A DNA stretch of 64,000 nt from contig NZ_JGZK01000017.1 of assembly GCF_000741695.1 (NCBI RefSeq), positions 62,001-126,000 on the forward strand, given 5' to 3'. The position numbers were made by a program, and so were the translations under genes. Below, piece by piece: positions 1 to 8,779 of this stretch. The notes below the pieces were generated by a model. It was not told where the DNA came from. It was given only the letters and a program-made list of their open reading frames with translations, and made no database searches. This DNA comes from Bifidobacterium reuteri DSM 23975 (GTDB lineage: Bacteria; Actinomycetota; Actinomycetes; Actinomycetales; Bifidobacteriaceae). Each line of letters begins with the position of its first letter. Within the stretch, counting starts at the first letter, position 1.

Positions 1-758
1 GGATCGTCAGCGTCGATGTCGCCGCGGCCATTCTCGGTGACCACAACAGGTGCCCCCAGCAGGTGCGCCAGTTCGGTGAGCTCCTTGGATGCGCCGGCCG
101 CGCGCACGCCGCCGCCAGCGTAAATCAGCGGGCGCTGCGACCGGGCGACGCGCTCTGCGGCACGCCTGAGCACCTCGTCCGCAGGCACGACGGGCTCCGG
201 CTCGACATATCCGGGAATCGCCAGATTGGCGGGAATCGACGCGGCGAGCACGTCCGGCGGAATCTCCAGCACCACCGGGCGCGGACGGCCGGACCGCAGC
301 TGGCGGAACGCCTCGGCCACCAGGCCGGGGATGTCTTCCGCATGTTCAGCCATCGCGTGCCATTTGCACAGGCGCGCGATGATGCCGGTCTGGTCGGGCA
401 GCTCATGCAATACGCCATCGCCCTTGCCGATCTGCGGAGTATCCACCTGACCGCAGATGAGCAGCACACGCGAATTCGTGGAGTATGCCGTAGCGAGGCC
501 AGCGAGCGCGTTGAGCACGCCGGGACCGGGCACCACCATACCCACGCCTTCGCGCCCCGAGCTGCGCGCATAGCCGTCGGCCATGTAGGTGACGGCCTGC
601 TCGTTGCGCGCGCAGATGTAGCGGATCTGCGCCTTGCGGTAGTAGAGCGCATCGCAGGCGGCGTCCAGCTGCACGCCGGGAATACCGAAGATGGTGTCTA
701 CGCCTTGCGCGATCAGGGCTTCGGCGAGCGCGTCGCCGCCGGTGGTGAATCGGGTCAT
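1..758 (-). CDS. ThDP-dependent enzyme, acetolactate-synthase-like (3' end outside window)
   Basis: The reading frame begins at ATG 758 behind a good AGGAGG site and stays open to the left edge, so 252 N-terminal residues are visible. They match the pyrimidine-binding domain of thiamine-diphosphate enzymes of the acetolactate synthase/pyruvate oxidase group: FGIPG near the N-terminus, the RNEQAV motif whose Glu activates the cofactor, then GYARSSG and a glycine-rich GPGVLNAL stretch. The C-terminal ThDP-binding domain (GDG...NN) lies outside, so the substrate cannot be fixed. It is divergent from a GntR/FCD regulator 191 bp away, which probably controls it. Family assignment is firm; the exact reaction is open. 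Confidence 0.85.
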   Translation of the reverse strand, partial: MTRFTTGGDALAEALIAQGVDTIFGIPGVQLDAACDALYYRKAQIRYICARNEQAVTYMADGYARSSGREGVGMVVPGPGVLNALAGLATAYSTNSRVLLICGQVDTPQIGKGDGVLHELPDQTGIIARLCKWHAMAEHAEDIPGLVAEAFRQLRSGRPRPVVLEIPPDVLAASIPANLAIPGYVEPEPVVPADEVLRRAAERVARSQRPLIYAGGGVRAAGASKELTELAHLLGAPVVVTENGRGDIDADD

Positions 759-793
759 CAGTCCTCCTCGATGATTATCGGATTGTTCCGTCC

Positions 794-848
794 GTTGTCC
801 TCACGTTTGTTGTCCACACGTTTTCTATAACTATAATAATGATTATTA
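794..848. promoter_or_regulatory. Divergent control region with tandem repeat and palindrome
   Basis: Between the divergent ThDP-enzyme and GntR genes there are two adjacent 15-bp direct repeats (794-808 and 809-823) differing at one base, followed by a perfect palindrome TAATAAT-G-ATTATTA at 834-848. GntR/FCD regulators commonly bind short palindromes in such divergent promoters, so either site could be the operator. The role is inferred; the repeats are directly visible. Confidence 0.55.
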
Positions 849-949
849 CGAATTAATGTACGGGCCATACGATGCCGCTGGCGGTACCCGCCCATGCTCT
901 GCAAGGCGGTAGGCTGGGAAGATAGTGGCGACAACGCCAAGGAGGAAGC

Positions 950-1627
950 ATGACCGTTACGCAATCGGTGTCCGGGACCGTGGCCGACGCGCTTGAGGAA
1001 GGCATCCGCACCCGCCATCTGCCGGCAGGATGCCGCATCGGCACGAAAACCGAACTGCTCGAGCAGTTCAACGTGGCCCCCGCGACGCTGAACGAGGCGC
1101 TGCGCATCCTGCGCGAGCGCCGCATCGTCATCGTCAAGCCGGGACCTAAGGGAGGCATCTTCGTGGCCGACCAGCCGCCGCTGTCCCGCTTGGCCTTGGA
1201 GATCGTCGACCTGAAGACCCAGCACAAGATCGACGTGAACAACGCGGTCGAGGTGCTGGATGGCCTGGATACGCAGGTCATGCATGACGCGGTGCGCTGC
1301 CGCACCGACCAGGACGTGGCCGACCTGAACGCGCTGCGCACGCCGCTGATCGAGCAATGGCACACACCCTCCAGCGAGGAGGTCAACTGGAAGCTGCACC
1401 GACGTATCGCGGACATCACCCCGAACCTCATGCTGCGCAGCTTCTACCAGAATCTGGTCGACTACATTCTGGCCGAGGACACCGATCCCACGCTGGGGGT
1501 GAGCGGCTTCGACCCGACCAGCGACGAGCGCCTGAAGATACATCTGGCCCTGATCGACGTCATCATCGACCAAAATGATGACCGCGTCGAAGCCGTGCTG
1601 CACGACCACCGCATGGTCAAGGCCTAG
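950..1627 (+). CDS. GntR family transcriptional regulator, FCD subfamily
   Basis: A 225-residue protein with an N-terminal winged helix (about residues 8-70, including LLEQFNVAPATLNEALRIL as recognition region and a GPKGGIFV wing) and an all-helical FCD-type effector domain (about 85-220). FCD domains bind carboxylic acids through a metal and several His/Asp residues; HRRIADITPNLM here is a plausible part of that pocket. ATG 950 follows AAGGAGG. It diverges from the ThDP enzyme, and repeats in the shared promoter fit local control of that gene. The effector is unknown. Confidence 0.88.
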   Translation: MTVTQSVSGTVADALEEGIRTRHLPAGCRIGTKTELLEQFNVAPATLNEALRILRERRIVIVKPGPKGGIFVADQPPLSRLALEIVDLKTQHKIDVNNAVEVLDGLDTQVMHDAVRCRTDQDVADLNALRTPLIEQWHTPSSEEVNWKLHRRIADITPNLMLRSFYQNLVDYILAEDTDPTLGVSGFDPTSDERLKIHLALIDVIIDQNDDRVEAVLHDHRMVKA

Positions 1628-1654
1628 TGTCTCCTGCGTCAGAAGCTCGTTGAC

Positions 1655-1765
1655 GACATGACTACCCCTCAGACCCGCTTCGCGTCTCTCCCCCAGTCAG
1701 CTTCGCTGACAGCCCCCTCGTCAGAGGGGGCCAGCACGCTCAACAAATTGCTGACGCAGACCGCT
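1655..1765. repeat. Dispersed palindromic intergenic repeat, copy A
   Basis: This gene-end spacer carries the elements CTACCCCTCAG, a GTCAGC-TTCG-CTGAC hairpin, CCCCCTCGTCAGAGGGGG and CTGACGCAG. The same modules recur near 13,915, 24,420, 45,340 and 57,530-57,780. It lies between the convergent GntR and peptidase genes and might also terminate transcription. Confidence 0.6.
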
Positions 1766-3335
1766 AGAACTGTCCGTCACGGTAGAACGCGCGCAGGTCG
1801 GCGTCCATGGCCTTGAGCGCGGCGGCATCCACATAGGCCATATGTCCGGTGGCATACAGTCCATACGAGATATTCGCGCGCAGCCGCGGTGCCAGAAACA
1901 GATGCGCGATGTCGTTGCGCGCCGAGAGATACGGGCAGGCCAGATCGTATTTGCCGCCCATCACCGCCACCTTGAGCAGCGGATTGCGCCGCATGGCCGC
2001 CGACAGGTCCAGCGCGGTATTCGGGCACATCATCGGCCCGTCCACTGCCGGCGCCTGATGCATCCAATTCCAATTCGGCTCCACCTGCATGTTGTTGAGC
2101 ACCAGATACGGCCGGTTCCAGACATACCCAATATCATGCAACGCGGCACGGAACGCGCAGGTCTCCGCGGAATTGACGCCCGCCGTGGCCGCATCGTTCG
2201 TGGCCGGATCGGCACCGCCGGAGCCCACCACATAATCGTTGTCCGCCACGAACCGTGCGTCGAACCGGCCGATCATCTTGCCTTCCGAACCGCGCAACGC
2301 CGCACGGAAATCCTCCATGTCCAACCGCAGATGCCGGCGCAACAGCAGGCCCTTGTCCACGCCGATCAGTTCCGCCAGCCGCCGTGCCACCTCACGTTCC
2401 CGCTCGACGGGCAACCGGTCACCCTGAATCAGCGCGGCCGCATAATCACCCAACGCGAACGTCTCGGCCTCGCGCAGCAGATCATCGGTCACCGTCGCAT
2501 TCGCCTCGACGGCGTCCTTGCCTGCGGCGAGCGCCTTATGATACGCCGCAGCCGCCGCATATGAGGGGATGAGATTGATGTATCCGGCATCGGACCCGGC
2601 TTGTTCGCCAGCCCAGTCGAGCAGATTGGACAGCATGACCACGCCGTTGAGATCGATGCAGCGGTTCTGGATCATGTTGGCCATGACCGCCACTCGCGTG
2701 GTGGCATAGGATTCGCCGAACAGGTACTTCGGCGCATTCCAACGATTGTTCGCGCCCAGCCAGTCGATCACGGCTCGGCTGAACACATCCGCATCCTGAT
2801 CGACGCCCCATGCGCGCGAGGTGGGCACGCCGGGCGCCATCGTCGACCAGCCGGTCTCCGGCGCGTCGATGAACACCAGATCCGACCAGCGCAGCAGTGT
2901 ATACGGGTTGTCTTCGATGGGATATGGCGCGGCCCCCGAAGGCTGTGGCGCCATGGATGGTGCCTTCTTCGGCCCGAAGCCGCCGGTGTTGAGCCACACG
3001 CTGGACGACCCCGGCCCGCCGTTGAACAGGAAGGTGACCGGACGCTCCCCGCCCGCCGCCGCAACGGCCGCCGCGTCGCCGGATACCTTCTGCGCCACAT
3101 AGGAGACGGTGAACAGCGACGCTATCGGCGAACCGTCGTTCTCACGGATGTCCAGGTGACCGGCCGTAGCCGTGTAATCGATGGTCGATGAGCCATCGGT
3201 CCAGGTGAATCCACGCGAAACCGCCGCCGGATGCGCCGCAAAGCCTTCCGGTGCCGCGTTCGCCGCCGCAGCGGCAGCCGCAGCACCGATCCCAGTGGCA
3301 GAGCCAGTCACTCCTGCGATATCTTCCGTCATCAT
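1764..3335 (-). CDS. S10 family serine carboxypeptidase, cytoplasmic
   Basis: About 523 residues. The S10 hallmarks are the oxyanion region FLFNGGPGSSS (about residues 103-113), the nucleophile motif GESYATTR (Ser about 209), a late GGKYDLACPY carrying the catalytic Asp, and a C-terminal TGHMAY His. These enzymes remove C-terminal amino acids from peptides. There is no signal peptide: the N-terminus is acidic and then alanine-rich, so it should act in the cytosol. I prefer ATG 3335 because GGAAGGG lies nine bases upstream; ATG 3344 and a longer form to 3368 are possible. It is the last gene of the peptide operon and a divergent paralogue lies two genes upstream. Confidence 0.88.
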   Translation of the reverse strand: MMTEDIAGVTGSATGIGAAAAAAAANAAPEGFAAHPAAVSRGFTWTDGSSTIDYTATAGHLDIRENDGSPIASLFTVSYVAQKVSGDAAAVAAAGGERPVTFLFNGGPGSSSVWLNTGGFGPKKAPSMAPQPSGAAPYPIEDNPYTLLRWSDLVFIDAPETGWSTMAPGVPTSRAWGVDQDADVFSRAVIDWLGANNRWNAPKYLFGESYATTRVAVMANMIQNRCIDLNGVVMLSNLLDWAGEQAGSDAGYINLIPSYAAAAAYHKALAAGKDAVEANATVTDDLLREAETFALGDYAAALIQGDRLPVEREREVARRLAELIGVDKGLLLRRHLRLDMEDFRAALRGSEGKMIGRFDARFVADNDYVVGSGGADPATNDAATAGVNSAETCAFRAALHDIGYVWNRPYLVLNNMQVEPNWNWMHQAPAVDGPMMCPNTALDLSAAMRRNPLLKVAVMGGKYDLACPYLSARNDIAHLFLAPRLRANISYGLYATGHMAYVDAAALKAMDADLRAFYRDGQF

Positions 3336-3355
3336 CAACACCATCCCTTCCGCTG

Positions 3356-4486
3356 TCACTCGCCCCACTGCTCGGCAGCCGCCGGCAGTTCACTGATTAC
3401 GGACGCACAGGTCTCGATGACGAGATCGTTGGCCTCATGCGTGCCGATGGAGACGCGGATGCCGCAGCCGCTGAACACGCGCGCGATCACGCCCGCCTCG
3501 GTGAGCTTGTCGGCCACGGCGTCTGTCAGGCCGCCAAGCTGCAGCCAGAAATAGTTCGCTCCGGACGGTGGCACATGCCAGCCCTGCCCGCGCAGCGCGT
3601 CGATGATGCGCTCGCGCTCGGCGATGATGTCCTTGACGCGCGCGTCGAGCTCATCCTGCGCGTCAAGCGAGGCGACGGCGGCGGTCTGCGCCACATCCGA
3701 GACGGCGAACGGCAGCGCCACCTTGCTCATCTCGTTGATCACCGGCACCGGGCCGATGCCGAAGCCGATGCGCAGGCCCGCCAGACCGTAAGCCTTGGAG
3801 AACGTGTGCGCCACCACGACGTTCGGGTACTTGCGGTAGAGGTCCATGGCCACTTCGGTATCCGAATCGGTGTTGAACTGGTAGTAGGCTTCGTCGAAGA
3901 GCACCACGACGTCGCTCGGCACGGCTTCCATCAGCTGTTCGGCCTCAGCGCGTGAGACGGTGGTGCTGGTCGGGTTGTTGGGGTTGTTGACGATGATCAG
4001 GCGCGTGCGATCGGTGATGGCGTCGATCATCGCGGGGATGTCGTGCCTCAGGTCGACGGTCAGCGGTACTTCGACCGGGGTGGCGCCGGCGCCGCGCACG
4101 ATGATCGGGTAGGCTTCGAAGCTGCGCCACGGGTAAATGACCTCGGTGCCTGGTCCGGTCAGCGCGTTCACCAGTTCGGTGATGATCTCGGAGGAACCTG
4201 CGCCCAGAATGATGGCGGCCGGATCCACGTCGTATCGCTTGGCGAGGCGCTCCACCACCTTCCAGCCGTGCATATCCGGGTACCGGTTCATCGTGGCGAG
4301 CGCGGATTCGTCGATCGCCTTGACCACGGAAGGCAGCGGACCGTACGGGTTCTCGTTGCTGGAGAGCTTGAACGCGCGACGGTCCGTGGGCGCGGGCTTG
4401 CCCTGACGGTAGACCGGAATCGAGGCAAGATCCTCCCTGTGGCGGAAAGCGGCGATGCTTTCAGGAGCCGAGGATGCTGCAGTCAT
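3356..4486 (-). CDS. HisC-like class I/II PLP aminotransferase
   Basis: About 376 residues of the histidinol-phosphate aminotransferase family. Visible motifs are SSNENPYGP near the N-terminus, the NNPNNPTS loop that holds the PLP ring, FDEAYY, and the PLP lysine in TFSKAYGLAGLRIG (about Lys231). ATG 4486 is eight bases after AAAGGA; ATG 4492 is also in frame. It sits between two S10 carboxypeptidase genes in a peptide-uptake operon, not with other his genes. A broad or aromatic amino-acid transaminase acting on peptide-derived amino acids is therefore as likely as histidine biosynthesis. Substrate cannot be read from the sequence. Confidence 0.87.
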   Translation of the reverse strand: MTAASSAPESIAAFRHREDLASIPVYRQGKPAPTDRRAFKLSSNENPYGPLPSVVKAIDESALATMNRYPDMHGWKVVERLAKRYDVDPAAIILGAGSSEIITELVNALTGPGTEVIYPWRSFEAYPIIVRGAGATPVEVPLTVDLRHDIPAMIDAITDRTRLIIVNNPNNPTSTTVSRAEAEQLMEAVPSDVVVLFDEAYYQFNTDSDTEVAMDLYRKYPNVVVAHTFSKAYGLAGLRIGFGIGPVPVINEMSKVALPFAVSDVAQTAAVASLDAQDELDARVKDIIAERERIIDALRGQGWHVPPSGANYFWLQLGGLTDAVADKLTEAGVIARVFSGCGIRVSIGTHEANDLVIETCASVISELPAAAEQWGE

Positions 4487-4606
4487 AATCATGTTCCTTT
4501 CTTTATTATTACTTCCGTATGATTCCGTTGCGTTGCTGCGGTGACGCATGCGGCTCGCGCCGCGCAACGGATGGCATACCGTATCGGGCGGATCGTTCGG
4601 CGAGGC

Positions 4607-6082
4607 TCAGCGGCCGGTAACGAAGTCGGCGAGGTCGTGGTTCAGCGACACGGACGATTCGCGATCGGTGTAGGTCATGTGGCCGGCCGGGTAGATGCGT
4701 TGCACCACGCTGCCTTCCGGCGCGTCGATCGAGGCGATGAGCGCATCCGACGCGCCCACGGTGGTGATGGTGTCGTAGCAGCCGTTGACCACCATCAGCC
4801 GGAATCCGGCCACCTGCTGCAGGCAGTATTCCACCGCCCCCGCGTAATCGAATTCGTCGAACGGCGACTTTTTCTCGCCCGCGCTCACCGAATCGCTGGG
4901 CGCGCCCACGCTCCAATCCCAGACGGACCATACGTCGCCCGGCGCCTCCACATGAGTGATTGCGCGATCCACGCCGAGCAGGTCGTTGTAGAACAGGTGC
5001 ACGCACGCGGACAGCACCGGCTCGACACGGCTGCTGGAGGGGTCGACCGGATAGGTCGGCGAGGCGGTGGCCTTGTACCGTGCGTCGTACACGCCCAGCA
5101 CGTCGCCGTCGTCCTCCAACAGCATCGAACGGAACCGGTCCTTGGAGATGTTGAGTCGGTTCTTGAGCCATTCGGCGGTCTTGATGCCGGTGATGCGCTC
5201 AAGCTCGGCGGCCACCGCCCGGCGCTCCTCGGCCGGCAGCCGGGAGCCGGTGTACAGGGCGTGCAGGTAGGGGCCGTACGCGTACTCGCGCGCATGATCG
5301 ATGGCCTCGCGCCAATCGGCGGCGTCGAGCGAACCTTTGTGGTGATACCAAGCGACTGCGGCCATCAATGGCAGCGAGCTGGCCGGCGCCACCACCGAAC
5401 GCAGACGATCGTGCACCTCCTGGATGTTCGTGGTGGTACCCATCAGGATCACGCCGGCGGGCGCTATCGCGGTGTCGCCGAGCTCGAGTAGCGCCTTGGC
5501 CATGAGCGGCGCGCGCACGGTGCCGTAGCTCTCGCCGAGAATGTACAGCGGCGAGGTCTCGCGCCCCTCCAGCACCATCCAACGCGCGGCGGCTTCGGCG
5601 AACTGCCGGGCGTCCTCGCGGGCGGTGTACTTGGATTCCACGTCCACATCCTGCTCATAGCGCCCGTATCCGCAGCCGATGGCGTCCATGACCAGCAGAT
5701 CGCAGACGGTCAGCAGCGAGGACGGGCTGTCCTCCAGATGGAAGGAGTCGCGCACCGGGGCCGTGAGGTCGTCGCTGAACGCAGCGCGCTTCGGCCCGAT
5801 GCCGGAGAGCAGCAGCGCGGTGCTGGCCACGATCGGCCCGCCGTTGAACAGTACGAGCACCGGACGCGCCGGGTCGGCATGGCCGTCGAGCTGCCGCACG
5901 AACGAGGTGACGGACATGCGTCCGACCGGCCGGCGGTCCTCGTCTGATCGCGGCACGTCAATCAGGCTCACACGCGTCTCGTACTCAATCCGCTCCCCTG
6001 TTTCGTTGGTGAAGTCCAGCCGGACGGCCTTGTCTAGGTCGGGGGCTGCCGGACCTGGCTGGTGACGGGATTCACTGCTCAT
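4607..6082 (-). CDS. S10 family serine carboxypeptidase paralogue, cytoplasmic
   Basis: About 491 residues. It carries LFNGGPIVAST at the oxyanion region, where the usual GGPGSSS is altered, the nucleophile motif ILGESYGTVR (Ser about 185), NGCYDTITT with the likely catalytic Asp, and YPAGHMTYTD with the His. The triad therefore looks complete while the oxyanion loop diverges from the first copy, suggesting a different substrate range. No signal peptide is visible. ATG 6082 follows AAAGGA with good spacing; a longer form to 6112 has no better site. It lies between the M20 peptidase and the aminotransferase in the same minus-strand operon. Confidence 0.85.
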   Translation of the reverse strand: MSSESRHQPGPAAPDLDKAVRLDFTNETGERIEYETRVSLIDVPRSDEDRRPVGRMSVTSFVRQLDGHADPARPVLVLFNGGPIVASTALLLSGIGPKRAAFSDDLTAPVRDSFHLEDSPSSLLTVCDLLVMDAIGCGYGRYEQDVDVESKYTAREDARQFAEAAARWMVLEGRETSPLYILGESYGTVRAPLMAKALLELGDTAIAPAGVILMGTTTNIQEVHDRLRSVVAPASSLPLMAAVAWYHHKGSLDAADWREAIDHAREYAYGPYLHALYTGSRLPAEERRAVAAELERITGIKTAEWLKNRLNISKDRFRSMLLEDDGDVLGVYDARYKATASPTYPVDPSSSRVEPVLSACVHLFYNDLLGVDRAITHVEAPGDVWSVWDWSVGAPSDSVSAGEKKSPFDEFDYAGAVEYCLQQVAGFRLMVVNGCYDTITTVGASDALIASIDAPEGSVVQRIYPAGHMTYTDRESSVSLNHDLADFVTGR

Positions 6083-6164
6083 CCGTTGTCCTTTCCGCGC
6101 TTGTGCGCCCATCGATGCCCGCGTTGTTTCACGCTATGTTTCACGGTTGTTTCACGACTCTGTT

Positions 6165-7940
6165 TCACAGTACTCTGTCCAATCTGGTCAAGGCGAGGAG
6201 GTACAGCTTGGCGGCAGTCAGCAGATTCCTGAGGTTCACGCATTCGTCCGCGCTGTGGGCACCGCCCTCGTCCGCGCTCATGCCGTCCGGCTTGCCCGGG
6301 CGTCCAACCTTGCGCGCGATGTCGTCCATGTACCAGAAGTCCGCGCCGAACGTGACCGATTGCGGCAACAGACGCGAATGGGTGCCGCCGCCCATCGTGA
6401 ACGGCCGCTTGTCCGCATCAAAGAAATCGTTGAACGCCCGGCTCAGGGTCACACATGCCGCGCTGTTCGGGTCGATGCGGTACGCCGGCTCGTCGTGCAG
6501 CGATTCGACGCGCACACCCGGCATGGCGTCGACGGCGGCGCGAAGCCCGGCTTCCAGATTGGTGCCGTTGACGGAGACCGGGTACCGGCTGTCGCAGTGC
6601 AACAGCAGCCGGCTGGGACTTCCGACGGGGCATTGGGACTGGCCAGCATCCTCCGGCTGTGCGGCACCGTCTTCGCCGCCTTCAATCTTGGTAAGGCCGG
6701 GCTCGACCTTGTCAAGCTCGACCTTACCCAGGTTGAAGGTCAGCGGGCCGGATTCGTCGGCGCACGCGATGCGAAGTCCACGGCCGTCCGTGGACTTCGC
6801 GATGGCGAACAGCGCGCGGGCCGTGGCCAGTTCCGCGGCATGATCGGCCCCTGAGAGCAGACCGGATTCGCTCAGGAATCCGGCGAGCAGCATGATGGCG
6901 TTCACCGTGCCCGCCTGAAACGCCGCATGCCCCGCCACGCCTTGCGCGTGGAGGGTGACCGAAGGAGCCTTGCCGGCGGTGTCGAAGCCGTTATATCCGG
7001 AATCATCGGCGGCAGACAGTTCCCAACGAATCACGTTACGATAGCACGCCGGAGCGGCTGCGAGCGCAGCCTCGACCTGACCGGCTGCGAAGCCGGACAG
7101 CAGTATCGAAGCCTCGCCTGGTACCGCGTTGGCGGCGGAGCCGGCGGTGAAATGACGCCAGATACCGGGCGCAGGCATGCTCAGCACCATCTGTAGGATG
7201 CCTTTCTGCCCATAGTTGACCGGGAACGGACCGTCAGTGACCACGCTGAACTTGGCCGCCCGCTCATGCCGCAGGTATCCGCGCAGATCGTTCATGCAGG
7301 TCTCCTCGCCGCCGCCCATCAGCGCACGTACACGATGACGCATCGGCACGTGAAGCTCGCGGAGCATACGCAGCACGAACAGGTTCACCAGCGACGGCCC
7401 CTTGCAGTCCTGCACGCCGCGCCCGAAAACGAACTCGCCTTCCCGGGTGAGCCGGAACGGCGCCCGCGTCCAGCCGTCACCGGCCGGCACTACGTCCAGA
7501 TGGCTGATCAATGCAATCTCGTCGTCACCGCCGACCGGCAGATCGGCACGGGATTCACCATCTTCCACGGCCGCAGACAGCGCGTATCCCGCGTGATCGC
7601 TTGGCTGCAGGCCCATGGCGCGCATGTCCGCGGCAGCGGTGTCGAACATCTGAGCCACAGCCGGACCCAGAGGCGTCGAAGCCGATGGGCACTCAGCCTC
7701 ACCGCCGGCATCGCCAGCGGCAATCGCAGCACCGGCGATGCCGGCATACCGGTCATCGCAGATCGAGGGCACGGCGACCCAGCGGGACAGCGTCTCTTCG
7801 AATTCCTCAGCATGCGCGTCCAGCCATACATCCGCCTTGGCCATCAGCGCACGCTCGTCGGCGGACAAATGGGCTCCGTGGTCTTCGGACCGCACAGTCT
7901 TCGTCATCTCCGTCATCGCCGCCAATCCGACTGCGCTCAT
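6165..7940 (-). CDS. M20 family metallopeptidase (dipeptidase/carboxypeptidase type)
   Basis: A 591-residue M20/ArgE/DapE-type zinc peptidase. Ligands are recognisable: SHLDVVPAGDGW (His147, Asp149), GRGVQDCKGPS (bridging Asp about 178), GGGEETCMND (general base Glu and neighbouring Glu about 212-213), and a C-terminal GGGTHSRLLPQ. The middle part is the usual dimerisation lid. Its ATG overlaps the stop of the ABC ATPase by four bases, so it is translationally coupled to the transporter and probably cleaves imported peptides. It is longer than most PepV-like enzymes, with insertions around residues 70-95 and 455-475. Confidence 0.88.
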   Translation of the reverse strand: MSAVGLAAMTEMTKTVRSEDHGAHLSADERALMAKADVWLDAHAEEFEETLSRWVAVPSICDDRYAGIAGAAIAAGDAGGEAECPSASTPLGPAVAQMFDTAAADMRAMGLQPSDHAGYALSAAVEDGESRADLPVGGDDEIALISHLDVVPAGDGWTRAPFRLTREGEFVFGRGVQDCKGPSLVNLFVLRMLRELHVPMRHRVRALMGGGEETCMNDLRGYLRHERAAKFSVVTDGPFPVNYGQKGILQMVLSMPAPGIWRHFTAGSAANAVPGEASILLSGFAAGQVEAALAAAPACYRNVIRWELSAADDSGYNGFDTAGKAPSVTLHAQGVAGHAAFQAGTVNAIMLLAGFLSESGLLSGADHAAELATARALFAIAKSTDGRGLRIACADESGPLTFNLGKVELDKVEPGLTKIEGGEDGAAQPEDAGQSQCPVGSPSRLLLHCDSRYPVSVNGTNLEAGLRAAVDAMPGVRVESLHDEPAYRIDPNSAACVTLSRAFNDFFDADKRPFTMGGGTHSRLLPQSVTFGADFWYMDDIARKVGRPGKPDGMSADEGGAHSADECVNLRNLLTAAKLYLLALTRLDRVL

Positions 7941-8779
7941 CGCTGCCCCTCGGGCTGCGGAGCACCGGCGGCGAGCGCCGGATCGAGCAGCACGTCGCGC
8001 CCGGCGTCGCCCAGCGATGGGATCGCGCCGACCAGCGAGCGCGTGTACGGATCCTTCGGACTCCTGACGATCTGCTCTGCCGGCCCGACCTCCACGATGC
8101 GCCCGTGGTGCATCACGGCGATGTCGTCGCAGATGTATCGGACGGCGGCCAGATTATGACTGATGAACAGCATCGACAGGCCCAGCTGCTCGTGCAACGA
8201 ACGGATGAGGTTGAGCACCACGGCCTGCACGGACACATCCAATGCCGACGTGATCTCGTCGGCCACGATGAGTTTCGGCCGCACGGCAAGGCATTTGGCT
8301 ACGGCGATGCGCTGGCGCATGCCGCCGGACAATTGGTCGGGCATCTTGGAGGCCACTTCGGCCGGCAGATGCACGAGCCTCAGGAGTTCCGCCACGGAAT
8401 CACGAAGCTCTTCGGCGCTCAGATGCTCGTAGGTCTCCAGCACCTCGCCGATCGCGTCACCCACGCTCATGCGCGGGTTGAGCGAGGAATAGGGGTCCTG
8501 GAACACCATCTGCACGATTTCGGCGCGCGCATGGCCGCGGAGCTTCGCGCGGTCGTGTTGGCTCAGGCCGTCGATGATGATCTGTCCGGAATCCAACGGC
8601 TGCATGCCCACGATGGCCTTGGCGAGCGTGGATTTGCCGGAACCGGATTCGCCCACCAGGCCGAGCATCGCGCCGCGCTTCATGGTCAGAGAGATGTGGT
8701 CGGCCGCGTGCACTACGGAGTCGCGCTTTTCGAAGGTGATGCAGGCGTCGCGGACTTCAAGAATCGTTTCGTTGCTCAT
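7937..8779 (-). CDS. Oligopeptide ABC transporter ATP-binding protein (OppF/DppF type)
   Basis: 280 residues with Walker [10 protein letters not shown] (about 43-51), Q-loop VFQDPYSSLNPR, signature LSGGMRQR (about 150-157), Walker B LIVADEI and H-loop FISHN. The VGPAEQIV...PYTRSLVGAIP tail is typical of the oligopeptide/dipeptide/nickel ATPases. It overlaps both neighbours by four bases (ATGA), so the transporter and the M20 peptidase are co-translated. It would pair with the ATPase half of the fused protein upstream to energise peptide import. Confidence 0.93.
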   Translation of the reverse strand: MSNETILEVRDACITFEKRDSVVHAADHISLTMKRGAMLGLVGESGSGKSTLAKAIVGMQPLDSGQIIIDGLSQHDRAKLRGHARAEIVQMVFQDPYSSLNPRMSVGDAIGEVLETYEHLSAEELRDSVAELLRLVHLPAEVASKMPDQLSGGMRQRIAVAKCLAVRPKLIVADEITSALDVSVQAVVLNLIRSLHEQLGLSMLFISHNLAAVRYICDDIAVMHHGRIVEVGPAEQIVRSPKDPYTRSLVGAIPSLGDAGRDVLLDPALAAGAPQPEGQR

